Part shown: one piece after another, positions 33,307 through 44,769 of the stretch
Numbering within the stretch: the stretch's first letter is position 1
How the letters are laid out: the number at the start of each line of letters is the position of its first letter
Assembly: GCA_948567375.1 (NCBI GenBank)
Contig: OX419756.1
Location: 19,969,001-20,033,000 of the forward strand
Direction of reading: 5' to 3'
Length of the DNA stretch: 64,000 nt
From: Lunularia cruciata
Lineage: Eukaryota > Streptophyta > Marchantiopsida > Lunulariales > Lunulariaceae
Made by a program: the position numbers and the translations under genes
Notes under the pieces: generated by a model
Databases searched by the model: none
What the model saw: the letters and a program-made list of their open reading frames with translations, nothing else
What the model was told of the DNA's origin: nothing

Positions 33307-33361
<55 letters not shown>
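33307..33361 (+). repeat. (GA)n tract, 55 nt
   Basis: Uninterrupted GA dinucleotides about 850 bases upstream of the auxilin-like ATG, probably in its promoter or 5' UTR. GA repeats are binding sites for plant BPC/GAGA-type factors and are frequent in plant 5' leaders. Frames encoding Arg-Glu or Ser-Leu runs here are artefacts. Confidence 0.95.
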
Positions 33362-33366
<5 letters not shown>

Positions 33367-33566
33367 TATCCTTGCGGTCGTCGGGGAGTCAGAAAGAATG
33401 GGTTGTGACTCTGCTTTTAGATCTGCAGGTAGGCAAAGCAGATTGAAGCCAAACAGATCTAGATCTACATCCCGGAAGTCCAGCAATGTTGAATCGGTTG
33501 CAGCAAATGCTCGCAGTGCGTTATCGATGCTCACAATTGTTCAGTCCCCGAAGATCTCCTTTCAGG

Positions 33567-34187
33567 TGAATTAACTGTGCAGCCTAGAGCAGAGAACATT
33601 GAAGTCGTGGAATGGTTTCCATGAAGTACGGGCAAACTTTTGACTTAGGTCTAGGGAAACGCACTACCAAAGAACGTCCGTTTGCCTTGACAGTGAGCTG
33701 GCCACAGAGGGACACAGCAGATCCACGAGAGTTGTAATGGAAGGATGGAGCATGTTGTGAAGCATCTGTAGTGCACTTGGGAAGATGAAACTTGCTTTGC
33801 TTTTCGATTCTGGATGTCGAGCTGAGAAAAATGCATGTTGGGTTTCTGAGGGATGTAATGCACTGAAACTAAGTATGTTAGGGCACGGTGTAGGACCCGT
33901 GTCTTTGCCTGACCCGCTGTGTGTGTTTGGGCACGTTTCCTGCTGGTGAGGACGGTCATTTAGCTGGTGATGTTACCCTGGGACTAGTGGTCTCCATTCC
34001 TAAGATGTTTTGAGCACTTTCTAAGAGATTTATGAGACCACTCATTCTCTTATTTGGTAACAAGCAGGAGATGAACTTGAAACAATGCTGATGAGGAGGT
34101 TAGAAAGCGGCTTGCACCTCTAGTATCGTCGGCTCTTTCGAACAAGTGCCGAAATCAAAATCCAAATTTATTGACTGCAACTTTCAG
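33567..34187 (+). other. Possible 5' UTR intron of the auxilin-like gene
   Basis: A candidate acceptor (TGCAACTTTCAG) ends at 34187, 20 bases before the ATG. Candidate donors are CAG/GTGAAT (intron from 33567) and GCAG/GTAGGC (intron from 33429). The stretch has no long frame. Transcript data would decide; this is a weak call. Confidence 0.3.
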
Positions 34188-34207
34188 AGCGAAGTCTTGA
34201 CAAAGTC

Positions 34208-36970
34208 ATGGAAGACTTTGCCAGCATTCTGGTTAGGGATTATGGATTGAAGCCGCAGGGAAAGTCTGCGCCTATGTCGTCCACGAAGGTTAGTCCGGTC
34301 GTTGGAAGTAGTAGCAGAGGAAGTGGTTACGGGAGTGGCGAGCGGAAGGGTTTATCTGGTAGGATGACGGGAAATGCATCCACCTTTGGACAGGAGGATG
34401 GTCCTCATCTTAGCAGAAAGAACGGGAATTCTAGAGGGTCAGGGCGAAGCCCTTTTGGAGGAGGAGGAGGAGAAGACATTTTTTCTGCAGGCAATTATGA
34501 TGATGTCTTTGGCGGGCCTCCTAAAAGTAGTACATCTGGGCCTCGCTACGATGATGTTTTTGGTGACGGACCAGAGCCTGCAAGAGGTCCCGTCTTTGAT
34601 GACTTATTCGGGGGCTTGAACGAATCCAAGGGCAAAACATCTCCGTCGGGGTTGAGCCCTCGCGGGAGTCCTCGACGTTCTGATCGCAGTCATTTTGCTT
34701 CCGAGCCCGCTGTCTTTGATGAATTGCTGCCAGGATTCAGTTCGGAGCCTGTGAAGTCCAGGTCCTCTGGTGATGCCAAAATCTCACACGAAGGGGATCC
34801 TTTTGTGCCGCTCATGGATGATCCTTTGCCTTCAGCCTCCAGCAATTCTAGCTCTTCTGCTCCTTTCATTGACCCCTTGGATGTATTTACCGTACCTTCT
34901 GTTGCTCCTATCAAAACTACGAATGGTCCTCGTGTATCCAACAATGCGTCAGCAGCATTTGACGGATTTGATATTTTTGAGGGATTCAGTGAACAATCCT
35001 CAGTGGATGCAAGCAAACCACGGGAGTCTTCTCAGTCATCAAGAGATGACTTGAGAAAGTCAGTTGAGGATTTTAACCATTCCAACAGCAATGGAAGCAG
35101 AGAACAGAGTCCTACTGAGGAGATCGAACCATTGGAAAAGGACCTCCCGACTGTCAACACCTCAGAGGCTTACCACATCTCTGCTAAATCATCGCCGTTT
35201 TTTAGTTTCAAGAGTGATGATGGTATAGAGACCGCCGCTGCCTCAGTATCATCTACCAAACCCGGAGATGATGGACAAGCAGGGCTTTTCTCGTCCTCAT
35301 TGGACTCACCGGTTCCCTACAAAACTAGATCTAGATCGTCTCCATTTGCAGCTGATGTTGAGAGGTGGTTAACTGTGAACGATATTAAGCTCGTGACAAA
35401 ACCTTCATCGGTCCCCCCTCCTTCACGGCCCCCACCATTACCAGGTTCTGGTAGGTATGGGTCCGGTTCACGACCCAGAGTAGATTCTAGAGTGGAAAGT
35501 GTGGCACAAGATGATCGCTCAGTATCTTCTTCTTGGCCATCAGCCAATGCCACTAGCTCTGAAGAAGAGCAAACAGGCGGTGGAACTCCTGGAGGATCCA
35601 GGAAGGATTTCTTTGGGAGGGCTGATTACAAGTCAAATCTGGCTAATAATGCAGGAGATGGTGAGAAGGATGTCGACGAGGATTCAGTTGGAGTGAAAGA
35701 TCGAGAGAGAGAGAGGCAAGAAAAGGAGGATACTAGAATTGCGCGCGAAAAGGAGAAAGAGAAAGAGATTAAAGAGGCAGAAGCAAGAGAAGAGAAAGAG
35801 AGGGAGAGACACCGTAGGTACAAGGAGAAAGAGAGGGAGAGGGAAAAGGACAGAGCAGCTGTACAGCGAGTCACTTTGGAAGCTAGGGAAAGGGCAGCAC
35901 ACGAGGCACGCGAAAGAGCTCAGAGGAGTGCAGTCGAGAGGGCCACTGCTGAAGCCAGAGAGAGAGCTGCAGCTTCAGCTCGCGCTAGATCTGAACGTGA
36001 AAAAGCTGCTGTTGAAAAAGCTAATGCTGAGGCTCGGGAACGAGCTGAACAGAGAGCGGCAGTCGAAAGGGTTGCACAAGAAAGAGCTGGACAAAGAGCA
36101 GCAGTAGAAAGGGCAGCCGCAGAAGCACGGGAAAGAGCCGCGCAAGAAGCACGGGAAAGGGCGGAGCGTGCAGCAGCAGAGAGAGCTGCCCAAGAAGCTC
36201 GAGAAAGGGCTGAAAGAGCAGCGACAGATAGAGTTGCCCAAGAAGCACGGGAAAGGGCCGAGAGAGCTGCTGCAGAGAGGGCTGCTGCAGCACGGGAGCG
36301 AAGTCAGCAGCAGCGGAAGAGTGAAAATGACTTGGAATCATTTTTCGGTCGTGCGTCAACGCCACCTTCTACCGTCGAGAGGCAGAGACCAGCATCTATG
36401 AATAATCACAATGATCTTAACGAAGCTCGAAGGTCGACGATGAACACATCAAGACCATCGACTACAGCAAGCAATGATGATTGGATGTCTCTCATCAATC
36501 CAACTCATTCGAATGATGATTCTCGTGAGCATGATGGTGAGACCCCTGAGCGACGGAAAGCAAGGACCGGAAGCCAACAACGCTCTAGTGATCGTGCAGC
36601 TAGAGCTGTCGCAGAAATCAAACAACGAGAACTAAATAATCAGCGTGAGCAACTGGAGAAGCAAAGAGCTGCAGATCAGTTGGATTCTGAAATAAAAAGA
36701 TGGGCAGCTGGGAAGGAAGGGAATTTGCGAGCGTTACTTTCTACTCTGCAGTATGTTCTTTGGCCCGAGTGTGGATGGGCACCTGTTTCTTTGTCAGATC
36801 TCATCACTGCAGCCCATGTGAAGAAGACGTACAGGAAAGCAACTCTTTTTGTACATCCAGACAAAGTTCAACAGAAAGGAGCAACAGTACAGCAGAAGTA
36901 CATTGCGGAGAAGGTATTCGACCTTCTGAAGGAAGCATGGAACAAATTCAATTCCGAGGAACTATTTTGA
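34208..36970 (+). CDS. Auxilin-like J-domain protein (clathrin uncoating)
   Basis: 920 residues, intact, with no intron in the coding region. The C-terminus from about residue 832 ([20 protein letters not shown]) is the plant auxilin-type J domain with the HPD motif at residues 883-885 and the family ending NKFNSEELF. Such proteins recruit Hsc70 to strip clathrin from vesicles. The N-terminal 490 residues are Ser/Pro/Gly-rich and likely disordered, with DDVF/DDLF repeats at 98-101, 115-118 and 131-134 plus DPF and DPL motifs, typical clathrin or adaptor-binding signals. Residues about 497-700 form an Arg/Glu/Ala-rich helical repeat (ARERAERAA units), probably coiled coil. The start at 34208 is the first ATG of the frame. 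The family has several members in plants, so no symbol is given. Confidence 0.95.
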   Translation: MEDFASILVRDYGLKPQGKSAPMSSTKVSPVVGSSSRGSGYGSGERKGLSGRMTGNASTFGQEDGPHLSRKNGNSRGSGRSPFGGGGGEDIFSAGNYDDVFGGPPKSSTSGPRYDDVFGDGPEPARGPVFDDLFGGLNESKGKTSPSGLSPRGSPRRSDRSHFASEPAVFDELLPGFSSEPVKSRSSGDAKISHEGDPFVPLMDDPLPSASSNSSSSAPFIDPLDVFTVPSVAPIKTTNGPRVSNNASAAFDGFDIFEGFSEQSSVDASKPRESSQSSRDDLRKSVEDFNHSNSNGSREQSPTEEIEPLEKDLPTVNTSEAYHISAKSSPFFSFKSDDGIETAAASVSSTKPGDDGQAGLFSSSLDSPVPYKTRSRSSPFAADVERWLTVNDIKLVTKPSSVPPPSRPPPLPGSGRYGSGSRPRVDSRVESVAQDDRSVSSSWPSANATSSEEEQTGGGTPGGSRKDFFGRADYKSNLANNAGDGEKDVDEDSVGVKDRERERQEKEDTRIAREKEKEKEIKEAEAREEKERERHRRYKEKEREREKDRAAVQRVTLEARERAAHEARERAQRSAVERATAEARERAAASARARSEREKAAVEKANAEARERAEQRAAVERVAQERAGQRAAVERAAAEARERAAQEARERAERAAAERAAQEARERAERAATDRVAQEARERAERAAAERAAAARERSQQQRKSENDLESFFGRASTPPSTVERQRPASMNNHNDLNEARRSTMNTSRPSTTASNDDWMSLINPTHSNDDSREHDGETPERRKARTGSQQRSSDRAARAVAEIKQRELNNQREQLEKQRAADQLDSEIKRWAAGKEGNLRALLSTLQYVLWPECGWAPVSLSDLITAAHVKKTYRKATLFVHPDKVQQKGATVQQKYIAEKVFDLLKEAWNKFNSEELF

Positions 36971-39620
36971 AGGTGGGCTCCCTTTTACTGTGACCACTTC
37001 ACTAGTATACGTGTCAAATGCAGTATCAAACTGGCATAATTTTATCGCCAAGTAGTCTTAGTAGATTGTAATCTCTGCTAGGTGTGCCACACCGAAATTA
37101 TTCAAAAATCCGAAACATCACATTTCGTGTCCAGATAAGAAATAGGCACCTCTCACAGTGCTTACAACTTGGAGAGAGGAGACTGTCTAGGGTTTTCCAG
37201 TTACTTCCAATCTTTCGTTCTTCAAGCCCTTTCCGCAAAGCCGACTGCCTTTTTAAGGCACTTGTGATGTTACGCTGGTTGGTCCCACGGCCTTGGAGGT
37301 TCATGTGAATAATTGAACACTTATATAGTGAGCTACCGATAGAGATGATGATTGCTTCTATAATATTAGCAATATCACCCCAAAGCCAGGTCTCGTGCTT
37401 CATTTGTGCTAGCATCACAATGCAGGTCCGAAACGGACACTGGAAAGCAAATTGACCTTCACTGATGTTGCACTGATTTGTCAATCAGATAGTGAAGGTC
37501 ATCGAGTCCAATCTCATTCTATAGCGAGAAATGAATGGTTGTCGAGAAAGGGGACTTATCTCATCTCCCACTTTAGCCTTCTTAGATACAGAAGAGACTT
37601 GAATTTACTTGTCAACGTGCTTTTTGGTGCAGAGTCTGGATTTGAAATTCCAGATAGACTGTACAACCTAGACTGATGTAATGGTTTTCATTGGATCTTG
37701 TTTTGTGCATTGAAATGACAAGATGAGAGGTCCTGCTCTGATCCACATGCCTGTGGAATTCTGAACTTTTATTCTAGCCAAGCCAGTTATAAATTACCCT
37801 TACTTTGTAAAATATTGATTTCTTCATGTCTCGAACAATTTAGACCTGAGTATGTGTGAAGATATTTGCGCATATGAAGGGTTCGCGGGATGTTACCTTC
37901 AAAGAAACAGTGCCATCTTATGTGAGTTGAAGTATATTCTGCATTGTTTTGTATCCAGTCTCATACTTCCTCTCTTTGTTTCGAAGGAGAAGATTAATTC
38001 CTCATAGTGCTGCTAGAATCTTCTTTACATATGATCTTAAGCGATGTGTACCAACTTCCTGATCAGGAGAGCCGACTCCATTTTGGGTCCTGTGTTCATT
38101 TGCATAATTCTGTATCGGTTGATTTTGGGAATCGTAAGCGACGAGGGAGTTTATTAAGATTTGCCTGTTTTCTGCTTGAAATAGAAGCTAGTCTGAACCA
38201 GTGATGCCTGAACTCGTGAATTGAAGGTCAAGCATAACTTTTCGCTTTATAATTAGTATTTCACTGCTCATGAACCTGAATCCTGCGATTGTTTTGGTTT
38301 GATCCAGTTTAAGTTTTACAGTGGAGCTAATTCATCACGCCTCGATCTGTGGGTCCTCGAATTTTAATTCCATGACAAGTTCTAGTAATCTATTTGGCAC
38401 GCCCGTCGTGAACCTTTTTGTACCTAAGCAGCTGTCAGAGCTGTGGAGAATTTCTATCATTTCTCAAATGTCAGAGCGGCGTTTACTCCGTATATATTTA
38501 GACAGAGCGGCTTCTGTTCTCATATACCTATGTATCTAGACTGGAAACCCGGACTTACTCGTGATTACCAATTGACATAGTTTCGTAACATTCATTCATT
38601 GCTTGCAGTTCCACATGAAACTGGAAGCTACGGTTCAGTGTTTCAGTTGAGCGCAGATAGTGTTGAAAGCCAACTGTTAGAGTTGTAGTTGACTTCCAAT
38701 GCCAGGAGCTCATCCATTTAACGATTCAAAAGGATTCTAATAGCTTTCGAGGTGGTAGCTCTTTGCAGGGAGCTCCCTTTGCTAGATTAATCAGTATATT
38801 AATAGACTGCCTGATTGATTTTCTGTATCAAACCGCCTGTTTCTCAGATTATTTTGAGCTTTAGTGGCGGGGGAGTGATTGGTATTTACTGAACTGGATA
38901 CGTTCTATGGTGCTTAGTCTTTTGTAAAGTGTAGTGACGGGAAAGTTTGCATATTTCAATCTTATTGGTAATTGAAGAAAGCTGTGTTGAGGTGAACCTG
39001 TTGATGAGGGATGGTAGGCTCTTCATGGCAAGTGTCTCACCAACTAGATGTGACCCTACGAGGGAACACAGCAGAATGAACAGATCACGAATCATGCCCA
39101 AGGGATGGTCTAATTACACCGTAACTGGCGTTATACCATCATCTGCTTGTTCCTACTTATCGTAAATCATTATCACTGCAATTGAGGCTAAACGGGGAAT
39201 GCGTTCTCATGTTTTGCACTTGTCTTGGATTCTGTTCAAAAGAGAACAGAGCCCGATTAATCTGCTCTAGTTCCAGAGTTAGTGGACTTTTCAACAAAAC
39301 TGATGATCCTACTTTTTCTCAATGGCGAATCCAATTTCCATAAAAAATAAGTTGGACGGTGTATCACTAGGTTCCACTTTGAGAGCAAATCGGATGTGGA
39401 TTTGAAATCTGATGAAGATTGCAGATGTATTTATCTTTTGGTGAGAGAGGAACACAAGAAACGAAATTCCTCCCTCAAATCATTTTATGATCAGGAAGGA
39501 ATGTTCAGCTCTGGTTCTGATACCTCTTTTCAAAACACTTATCTTGGATTAACATGCAAGTATTTTGAATTTATACCTTATTTTCGCAAAGTTGCTTAGA
39601 AATATCTCTCAAAAGACTAA
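36971..39620. other. 3' flank and intergenic region without a recognisable gene
   Basis: Open frames are short (up to 128 codons) and without domains. The first few hundred bases are probably the 3' UTR of the auxilin-like gene. I see no poly(A) tract or target duplication that would mark that gene as a recent retrocopy. Confidence 0.5.
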
Positions 39621-39621
39621 A

Positions 39622-39672
39622 TGGGGTCTTCCAATCCTTCATGTGTTCTACGTGGTCGCCTTTTTCTCTCAA
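39622..39672 (-). repeat. Dispersed short repeat, copy 3 (partial)
   Basis: AAATGGGGTCTTCCAATCC then TTCATGTGTTCTACGTGGTC and GCC. It is the reverse complement of the left part of the copy at 40847, reaching into the core. Confidence 0.75.
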
Positions 39673-40111
39673 GATTAAAAGGTGTGATTATTGCTACTAG
39701 CTTGATCACAATAATACTATAATCTACTTTAAATCAAGATGTTAAATCTGTATTAACTACACCAACATAGTCGACCAGCATACTCATACAGCAGCAAGAA
39801 TTTACCCCTCACATCCACAAGGAGTTTTTCTCATATTGATAATCCTTCCAAGACGATAAGATATTTCATGTTTCGACAGAAACATACGAAATCTGAGAGA
39901 AGTTGAGTCAGTTACCACGTTACGGGCGAAATAAAACAAAATCCAATACGGACACTATCATCCCATGAGCAGACAAGGTCCAATCGGCATATAAACATAT
40001 AACCCTTTAAACATTCATCCGCACACCATTTTTACGTAATGAGTTCTGGATCCCCCGTTCTTCGAACGACTTCTGCTCCAGATATAATTCTTAAAACCAT
40101 AAACATTTGAT

Positions 40112-40560
40112 CTTCATAATCTCTTGCAGACCTGCGACTTCACCATTCTGTACACAAAGCTCAGACTCGACGCTCTGAAAGCAAGAATGGCTAGCCTCAT
40201 CAGGAATGTCTGCGCCCGCAGACTGGCCTCTCACAGGGGACAAAGGATACTGATGGTGGAAACCTCAGCTCTCGGCTCCAACCAGTTGTGGATTAAATCG
40301 GACGATGACCTTCAAAACGGCAGGGACCTTCAAAACGCCAAAACAGCCAAGGCGGGTAAGCTCATTGCTTGGTTTGCTTTTCTCTTGGATCATCTTTACA
40401 GTACTTTTGGAAGTCATCTATTCAGGCAAGGCAAAAGCTTGTCGATGGGCACCAATTGCGATCTTTTCCTCGCCGACTTGCACCTGTTCCCTTATGAACT
40501 CGGATTCATGGAGCGTCTCATCGCTCAGGGATAAGACGAACTTCTCTAACATCTTACGGG
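40112..40560 (+). pseudogene. Penelope-like reverse transcriptase fragment
   Basis: The frame at 40124-40534 shows TCDFTILYTKLRLDALKAR, then LDHLYSTFGSHLFRQGKSLS, then MGTNCDLFLADLHLFPYELGF. The same blocks are at 45355-45690 on the other strand. DF..LYT carries the first catalytic aspartate, and the MGTNC...ADL pattern is typical of Penelope-type RTs. The YVDD motif and C-terminus are absent. A short insertion with repeated CTTCAAAACG/CAAAACGCC (about 40308-40345) disturbs the middle. Confidence 0.65.
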
Positions 40561-40846
40561 AGTGCGTAGATAAGTAGACGATCTCCTCGGGTAACGATTT
40601 ACAGGATTTCGAGTGTTTTCCTATCCAGGGACGACAACACCCTCGGTGGAGGCATCTAACTTAGACACTATTGCCGGCTAATCAGGACACAATTGGGTTC
40701 CACTGCATTTACTTAGATTTGAAGATCTTCCAAACCTGCGACACCATAGAGACGTATGTTTCCGACAAAGACACTCTTACGAACTATGCAGCTGCAAATG
40801 CAATTCCGTTTCCGCATGTTCCCTCAAATGTTACAAACTGGGAAAA

Positions 40847-41095
40847 AGGCGACCACGTAGAACAACACATGAAGGATGGGAAGACCCCGTCAATTAATCA
40901 AAAGTACAAGGGAGGGACAAAAGAGGTAAAATGGGGCTAGGTCCCGATAGTATCGATATGAAAAATCTACATGACCACCTAGAACGACACATGGAGGATG
41001 GGAAGACCGTATCAAGTGCAAAGGTGAGACAGTGAGACAGAAGAGGTAAAATGAGGCTAAGCTTCAATAGTATGGTTATGAGAAATCTACCCTAT
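40847..41095 (+). repeat. Dispersed short repeat, copies 4 and 5 in tandem
   Basis: Unit 1 at 40847-40972 and unit 2 at 40973-41095. Each has GACCAC(G/C)(T)AGAAC, then ACACATG(A/G)AGGATGGGAAG, then AGAGGTAAAATG(G/A)GGCTA and (T/G)AT(C/G)..TATGA.AAATCTAC. The longest and clearest copies of the family in the window, in a head-to-tail dimer of period about 125. Confidence 0.85.
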
Positions 41096-41785
41096 TGCAC
41101 CTAAAATTTAAGAGTTATGCAAGTGGTAAGGTCTATAAACTAGTGGAGCATTCAAAGAAATATCACCTAGTGTGATTGTTCTCCTATGGATTGCACCAGC
41201 CAATGCTCCCGGTGGAACAATGGATATATGCCCTCTAAAATATGTTATGAAGTATGAGAGTGAGAGTGGTACCCCTAATGTCTAATATGATCAAATTCTC
41301 ATATACTTCTTGACAGTTGTGTCCATTGCTCCATATAACTCCAAGGCTAGAGGAACAAAGAGGTGACTTCACGGCATATCTTTATATTTGGAGACCTTGC
41401 ATACTGTAGCTCCGCTCGCCCCCCATCTAGGCAGATGAGTAATCACAAAGCTTCATCACGCAGAAGGTCTATAACTACAACATCCGGCACTATCACCTTA
41501 TAATCTTGGACTGAATATAAGTCTACTCTGACACGTGTAGTATGTAAAATATACTATCGCTCTCTCCAAGTAAGGTATACATTCTCTTGTGGCATAACAA
41601 ACACTATATCCTTGATGACATCATGGGTAGTCATCTTCTGTCCTCCAAAAACATACTGCATCATATGGATCCCTTTTGCATCTAGTGAAGAACAACACTC
41701 ACAAGTGAGTTACGATGAGGCAAGACGAGTGCACCAAACCTAGACAGAACTTCAGTACTGTCGAGAAGGTGGCTGGTGCTAATGT
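41095..41785 (-). mobile_element. LINE-type retrotransposon, 3' fragment (copy 2)
   Basis: 41440-41785 aligns with 2265-2600 (for example CACACTCACAAGTGAGT against ACACTCACAAGTGAGT, and CATCATGGGTAGT in both). 41100-41440 read on the minus strand gives ASGATVCKVSKYKDMP, SHLFVPLALELYGAMDTTV and HISIVPPGALAGAIHRRT, the extreme C-terminal region of this LINE-type protein, which copy 1 has lost. It abuts the dispersed repeat dimer. Confidence 0.75.
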
Positions 41786-43031
41786 TACAAACTTAGTTTA
41801 TAAACTTGGGAAACCAAAGTCAAAATCTGACAGGTACAAAAGTATCTGTATGTCAATTCAATCCTACCTTCTAGCTGCGCATAGACTTCCTGGTAAATAC
41901 ATACATAAGGATTACCCTGTATGTAGGAATTTTGTTCGTAGGAAACTTAGAGGAAGTTTTCTTCCTAGGTCTCGATTTTGAATGGAGTGTCGAGAGGAGC
42001 TACTTTTACCCTCTTTCCCGAGAAGGTAGAGATTTCTCGCGTATAGGAATTAAGGTACCATTACGATGTAAAGTCGACTCTCTCTAGTTGCTAGTGCTCG
42101 GGAATAACTCAAAGGTAGCAATTAGAGAAAATAACATTTGAATAAGAAAGTAGAGAGAATATTTATTTTCAAATATAATCTATATCTAAGAAGTTTTTCG
42201 ATATATTTAATTTTAACATTTTATACTCAAAAGTAACAACTAGAGAATATAACAATAGAAGAAAGTAGAGAGAATCTTTATCTTATTTCAGTAATCTATT
42301 ATCATTTCATACTCAAGATACCCACACCACACTATTTAATTGTTAACTACTCCTTGGAAAAACTCCTGAAAATGAAATTGAATCTCCGCAAAGGGTAGAT
42401 TGATTTTGTCGTGATTATTATAATTACGTGGTTATTTACTAAACTTTCTCTGAATCATTTTAGGTGAAAGATTGTGGTACTATTATGTACATCTTGTACA
42501 AGCCTGCCCACGTTATATGTACGGCTCAAGCTTTTGTGCCATTCACTCCACTCGCCCATTAACAGCTGTTCAATCGGAGTGCTCTTTGCTATATAAACTT
42601 GTTCCTCGTTCTCATTAACATCATCGATTTGGGTATGCTTCCTCTGCCTTCGCAATCACGTCTCTCGACCTAAAGTGTTCCAAGTTTCCATGTTTTTCCT
42701 GTATATCGATTATACTTCGCATACTAGTAGCTTTTTCTTTATTCTACTTTTCAGTTTCACTTATATATATTGGTAAATGATATATATTGGTAAATGAGAA
42801 CAGAAGCTGTTCGGGTAACGGGTTATCCAGAACTCATGAAGTGCACAAGTGCACATATTCTATAAATAACATTTACATGAATTACAGTGCTAGTGTAGTA
42901 TGAAAGATTGAATGCAAAATGCATCGAAAATAACCTGCAGCAAAAGTATAGGTGGAAAAAGTAACCTGTAGCAAAGGCATAAGTGCAAGAAATTGAGAAC
43001 ACAGAACTGCTAATGGACAATAACAAACTTG

Positions 43032-43088
43032 AAATCGAGAGCAGCTACGCCAACGTTAAAATCGAGAGCAGCAAGGCCAACGCAAGCG
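43032..43088. repeat. Tandem pair, unit about 28 bp
   Basis: AAATCGAGAGCAGCTACGCC and AAATCGAGAGCAGCAAGGCC, each followed by AACG. Confidence 0.8.
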
Positions 43089-43156
43089 TGGGTTAGAGAG
43101 CTTGATGTAAGAGTTCACCAATAAAAAATAATGAAGTCAGAGAGCAGCAATGCAAC

Positions 43157-43283
43157 CAAAAGCGAGAGGCATAGGAAACATGCTATGTGCTGTAAGAGCC
43201 CGCAAGGATGCAGTGCGTGGATGAAGCGAGAGGAATAGAAAACTTGCTATAAGAACCCACCAGGATATAGTGCGCAGATGAAG
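43157..43283. repeat. Tandem pair, unit about 60-68 bp
   Basis: GCGAGAGGCATAGGAAACAT... and GCGAGAGGAATAGAAAACTT..., both continuing through (T)AAGA(G/A)CCC(G/A)C and AGTGCG(T/C).GATGAA. Confidence 0.75.
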
Positions 43284-44769
43284 ATGAAAAACATGGGATG
43301 GAGTGGGGGAGGAACACAGGAAACAGTAGAGAGCGAGGCAGGAAGCAGTCAGAGAGCAAAGGGAAAAGACTAGGGAGTGAAATAGTACAGGAATGTGTGG
43401 ATGTAGCAAGCATTTTGCAATTATGGCAGCAAAAACGGGTAGAAATGTAAGAGTGTAACATAGCAAAGCGTAAGAGGACAGGATAAAGTAGATCACTCCC
43501 AGTGCTATGGACACTGGAGTCCGGATACGCTAAACAACTGAAGGAAGCAGAAGGCGGCCATAGTAAACCTCCACGATAACACCAACTACTTCATCAGTGC
43601 CTCACGCAGTGCCGAAGTAGCTGAACAATTGTCAGTATTCCTTGTCCCGAGTTTTTGCTCAAAAACTCATGAGTGCCAAGGCAAACTCGGTTGCTTCCAA
43701 CAGCGCCGCTATCAGCAGTAAAACAGCTAGCTATCAGCAGTACTAAATGAAACAACGAAACGCCAGGGGAAGGTTACAGAAATGGGAGGCTACAAAAATG
43801 AGCAACTGGAGCTTAAAGTCTTAAAAGAGCAGAAATCGGACGAATGCATAATGTAGGCATGAACGAAATTGTGAAGAAGGGAAAGAAGAAAAAGATCAAA
43901 ACGCAGGAGAATGTGAGTGATGCGAGACATCCTTCAAAAAACACCTGCAAGGACAGAGTCTATCAAGGTAAGCAATGAAAGAGAGCAAAGCACAAAGAAA
44001 CCAGGAGGAGGTAGTACGAAAACAAAGGAATGAGCCAATTAGAAGAGTGTGAAGTTGAGAGGTAGAGAGCAAAAAGTAAAGCAGAGAGCAGAGAACAAGG
44101 CAGAATGGACAGGCATGAAAAGGTGGACTAACGAAGGAACACACTATGAGCTAAGCAAGACCTAGAACTCAGATGAGCAGAAAGCAAAGGAGAAGGAGAG
44201 GGTTTCCAAGGGAAAGATGGCCTCGGGTACTGGGAAGGCCTCGGGAACTATGAAGGAACAAGGCAAGATTGTCACACGTGTGAGATGATGCCACGTGTAA
44301 CAATGCTACGTATGACTCTGCTTATAACTCTACTTATAATATCGATGTATCCTGGTGTATCCTTATCAACAGGAGAGAACAAATATCCTGAAACACGCAG
44401 TCATGTAAGGAGTGTGAGTAACAAGCTGTAATGGAAGACCTAGAACTCAAAAATACACCATTCCGAGGGAAACTTAAAATAACAGACGGTTGAGAACACA
44501 TACAAGGGAACCGTGAAGTAAAACAACAGATGTGAATTGGGGCAAAAGGGAAGAAAGTGGATAGTCACATAGCTGAGAATGTGCGATGCATCAAACATGA
44601 GACATGTATATATGTATATGAGAACGGAAATTATTCTGACCAGTGCCGAAAGGAACAGTCAGGAATAAGTCCTGATCACCGCTATGGTAAACAAGCCTAC
44701 AGTGAAAGCTAATGGTGGGCTTGAACTAGAGCTCCCCGCCTGGAAGAAAAAACAGATGTTCTTAAATCT

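Larger units (their letters stand above)
41790..44765. other. Region without a recognisable gene
   Basis: Frames are short. From 42820 to 44160 the plus strand is A/G-rich (many GAGAGCA and GAAAGA words), which opens spurious Ser/Leu/Cys-rich minus-strand frames. Local tandem repeats are listed separately. Confidence 0.5.

Noticed and set aside
33085-33574. Frames with long Arg-Glu or Ser-Leu runs on both strands
   Set aside because: Created by the GA microsatellite; no domain.
35626-36365. Long Ser/Leu/Cys-rich minus-strand and +2 frames across the auxilin-like gene
   Set aside because: They are shadows of the GAG/GCA-rich repeat in the true frame.
43137-44144. Cys/Leu/Ser-rich minus-strand frames resembling membrane proteins
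   Set aside because: They arise from A/G-biased plus-strand sequence with local tandem repeats.
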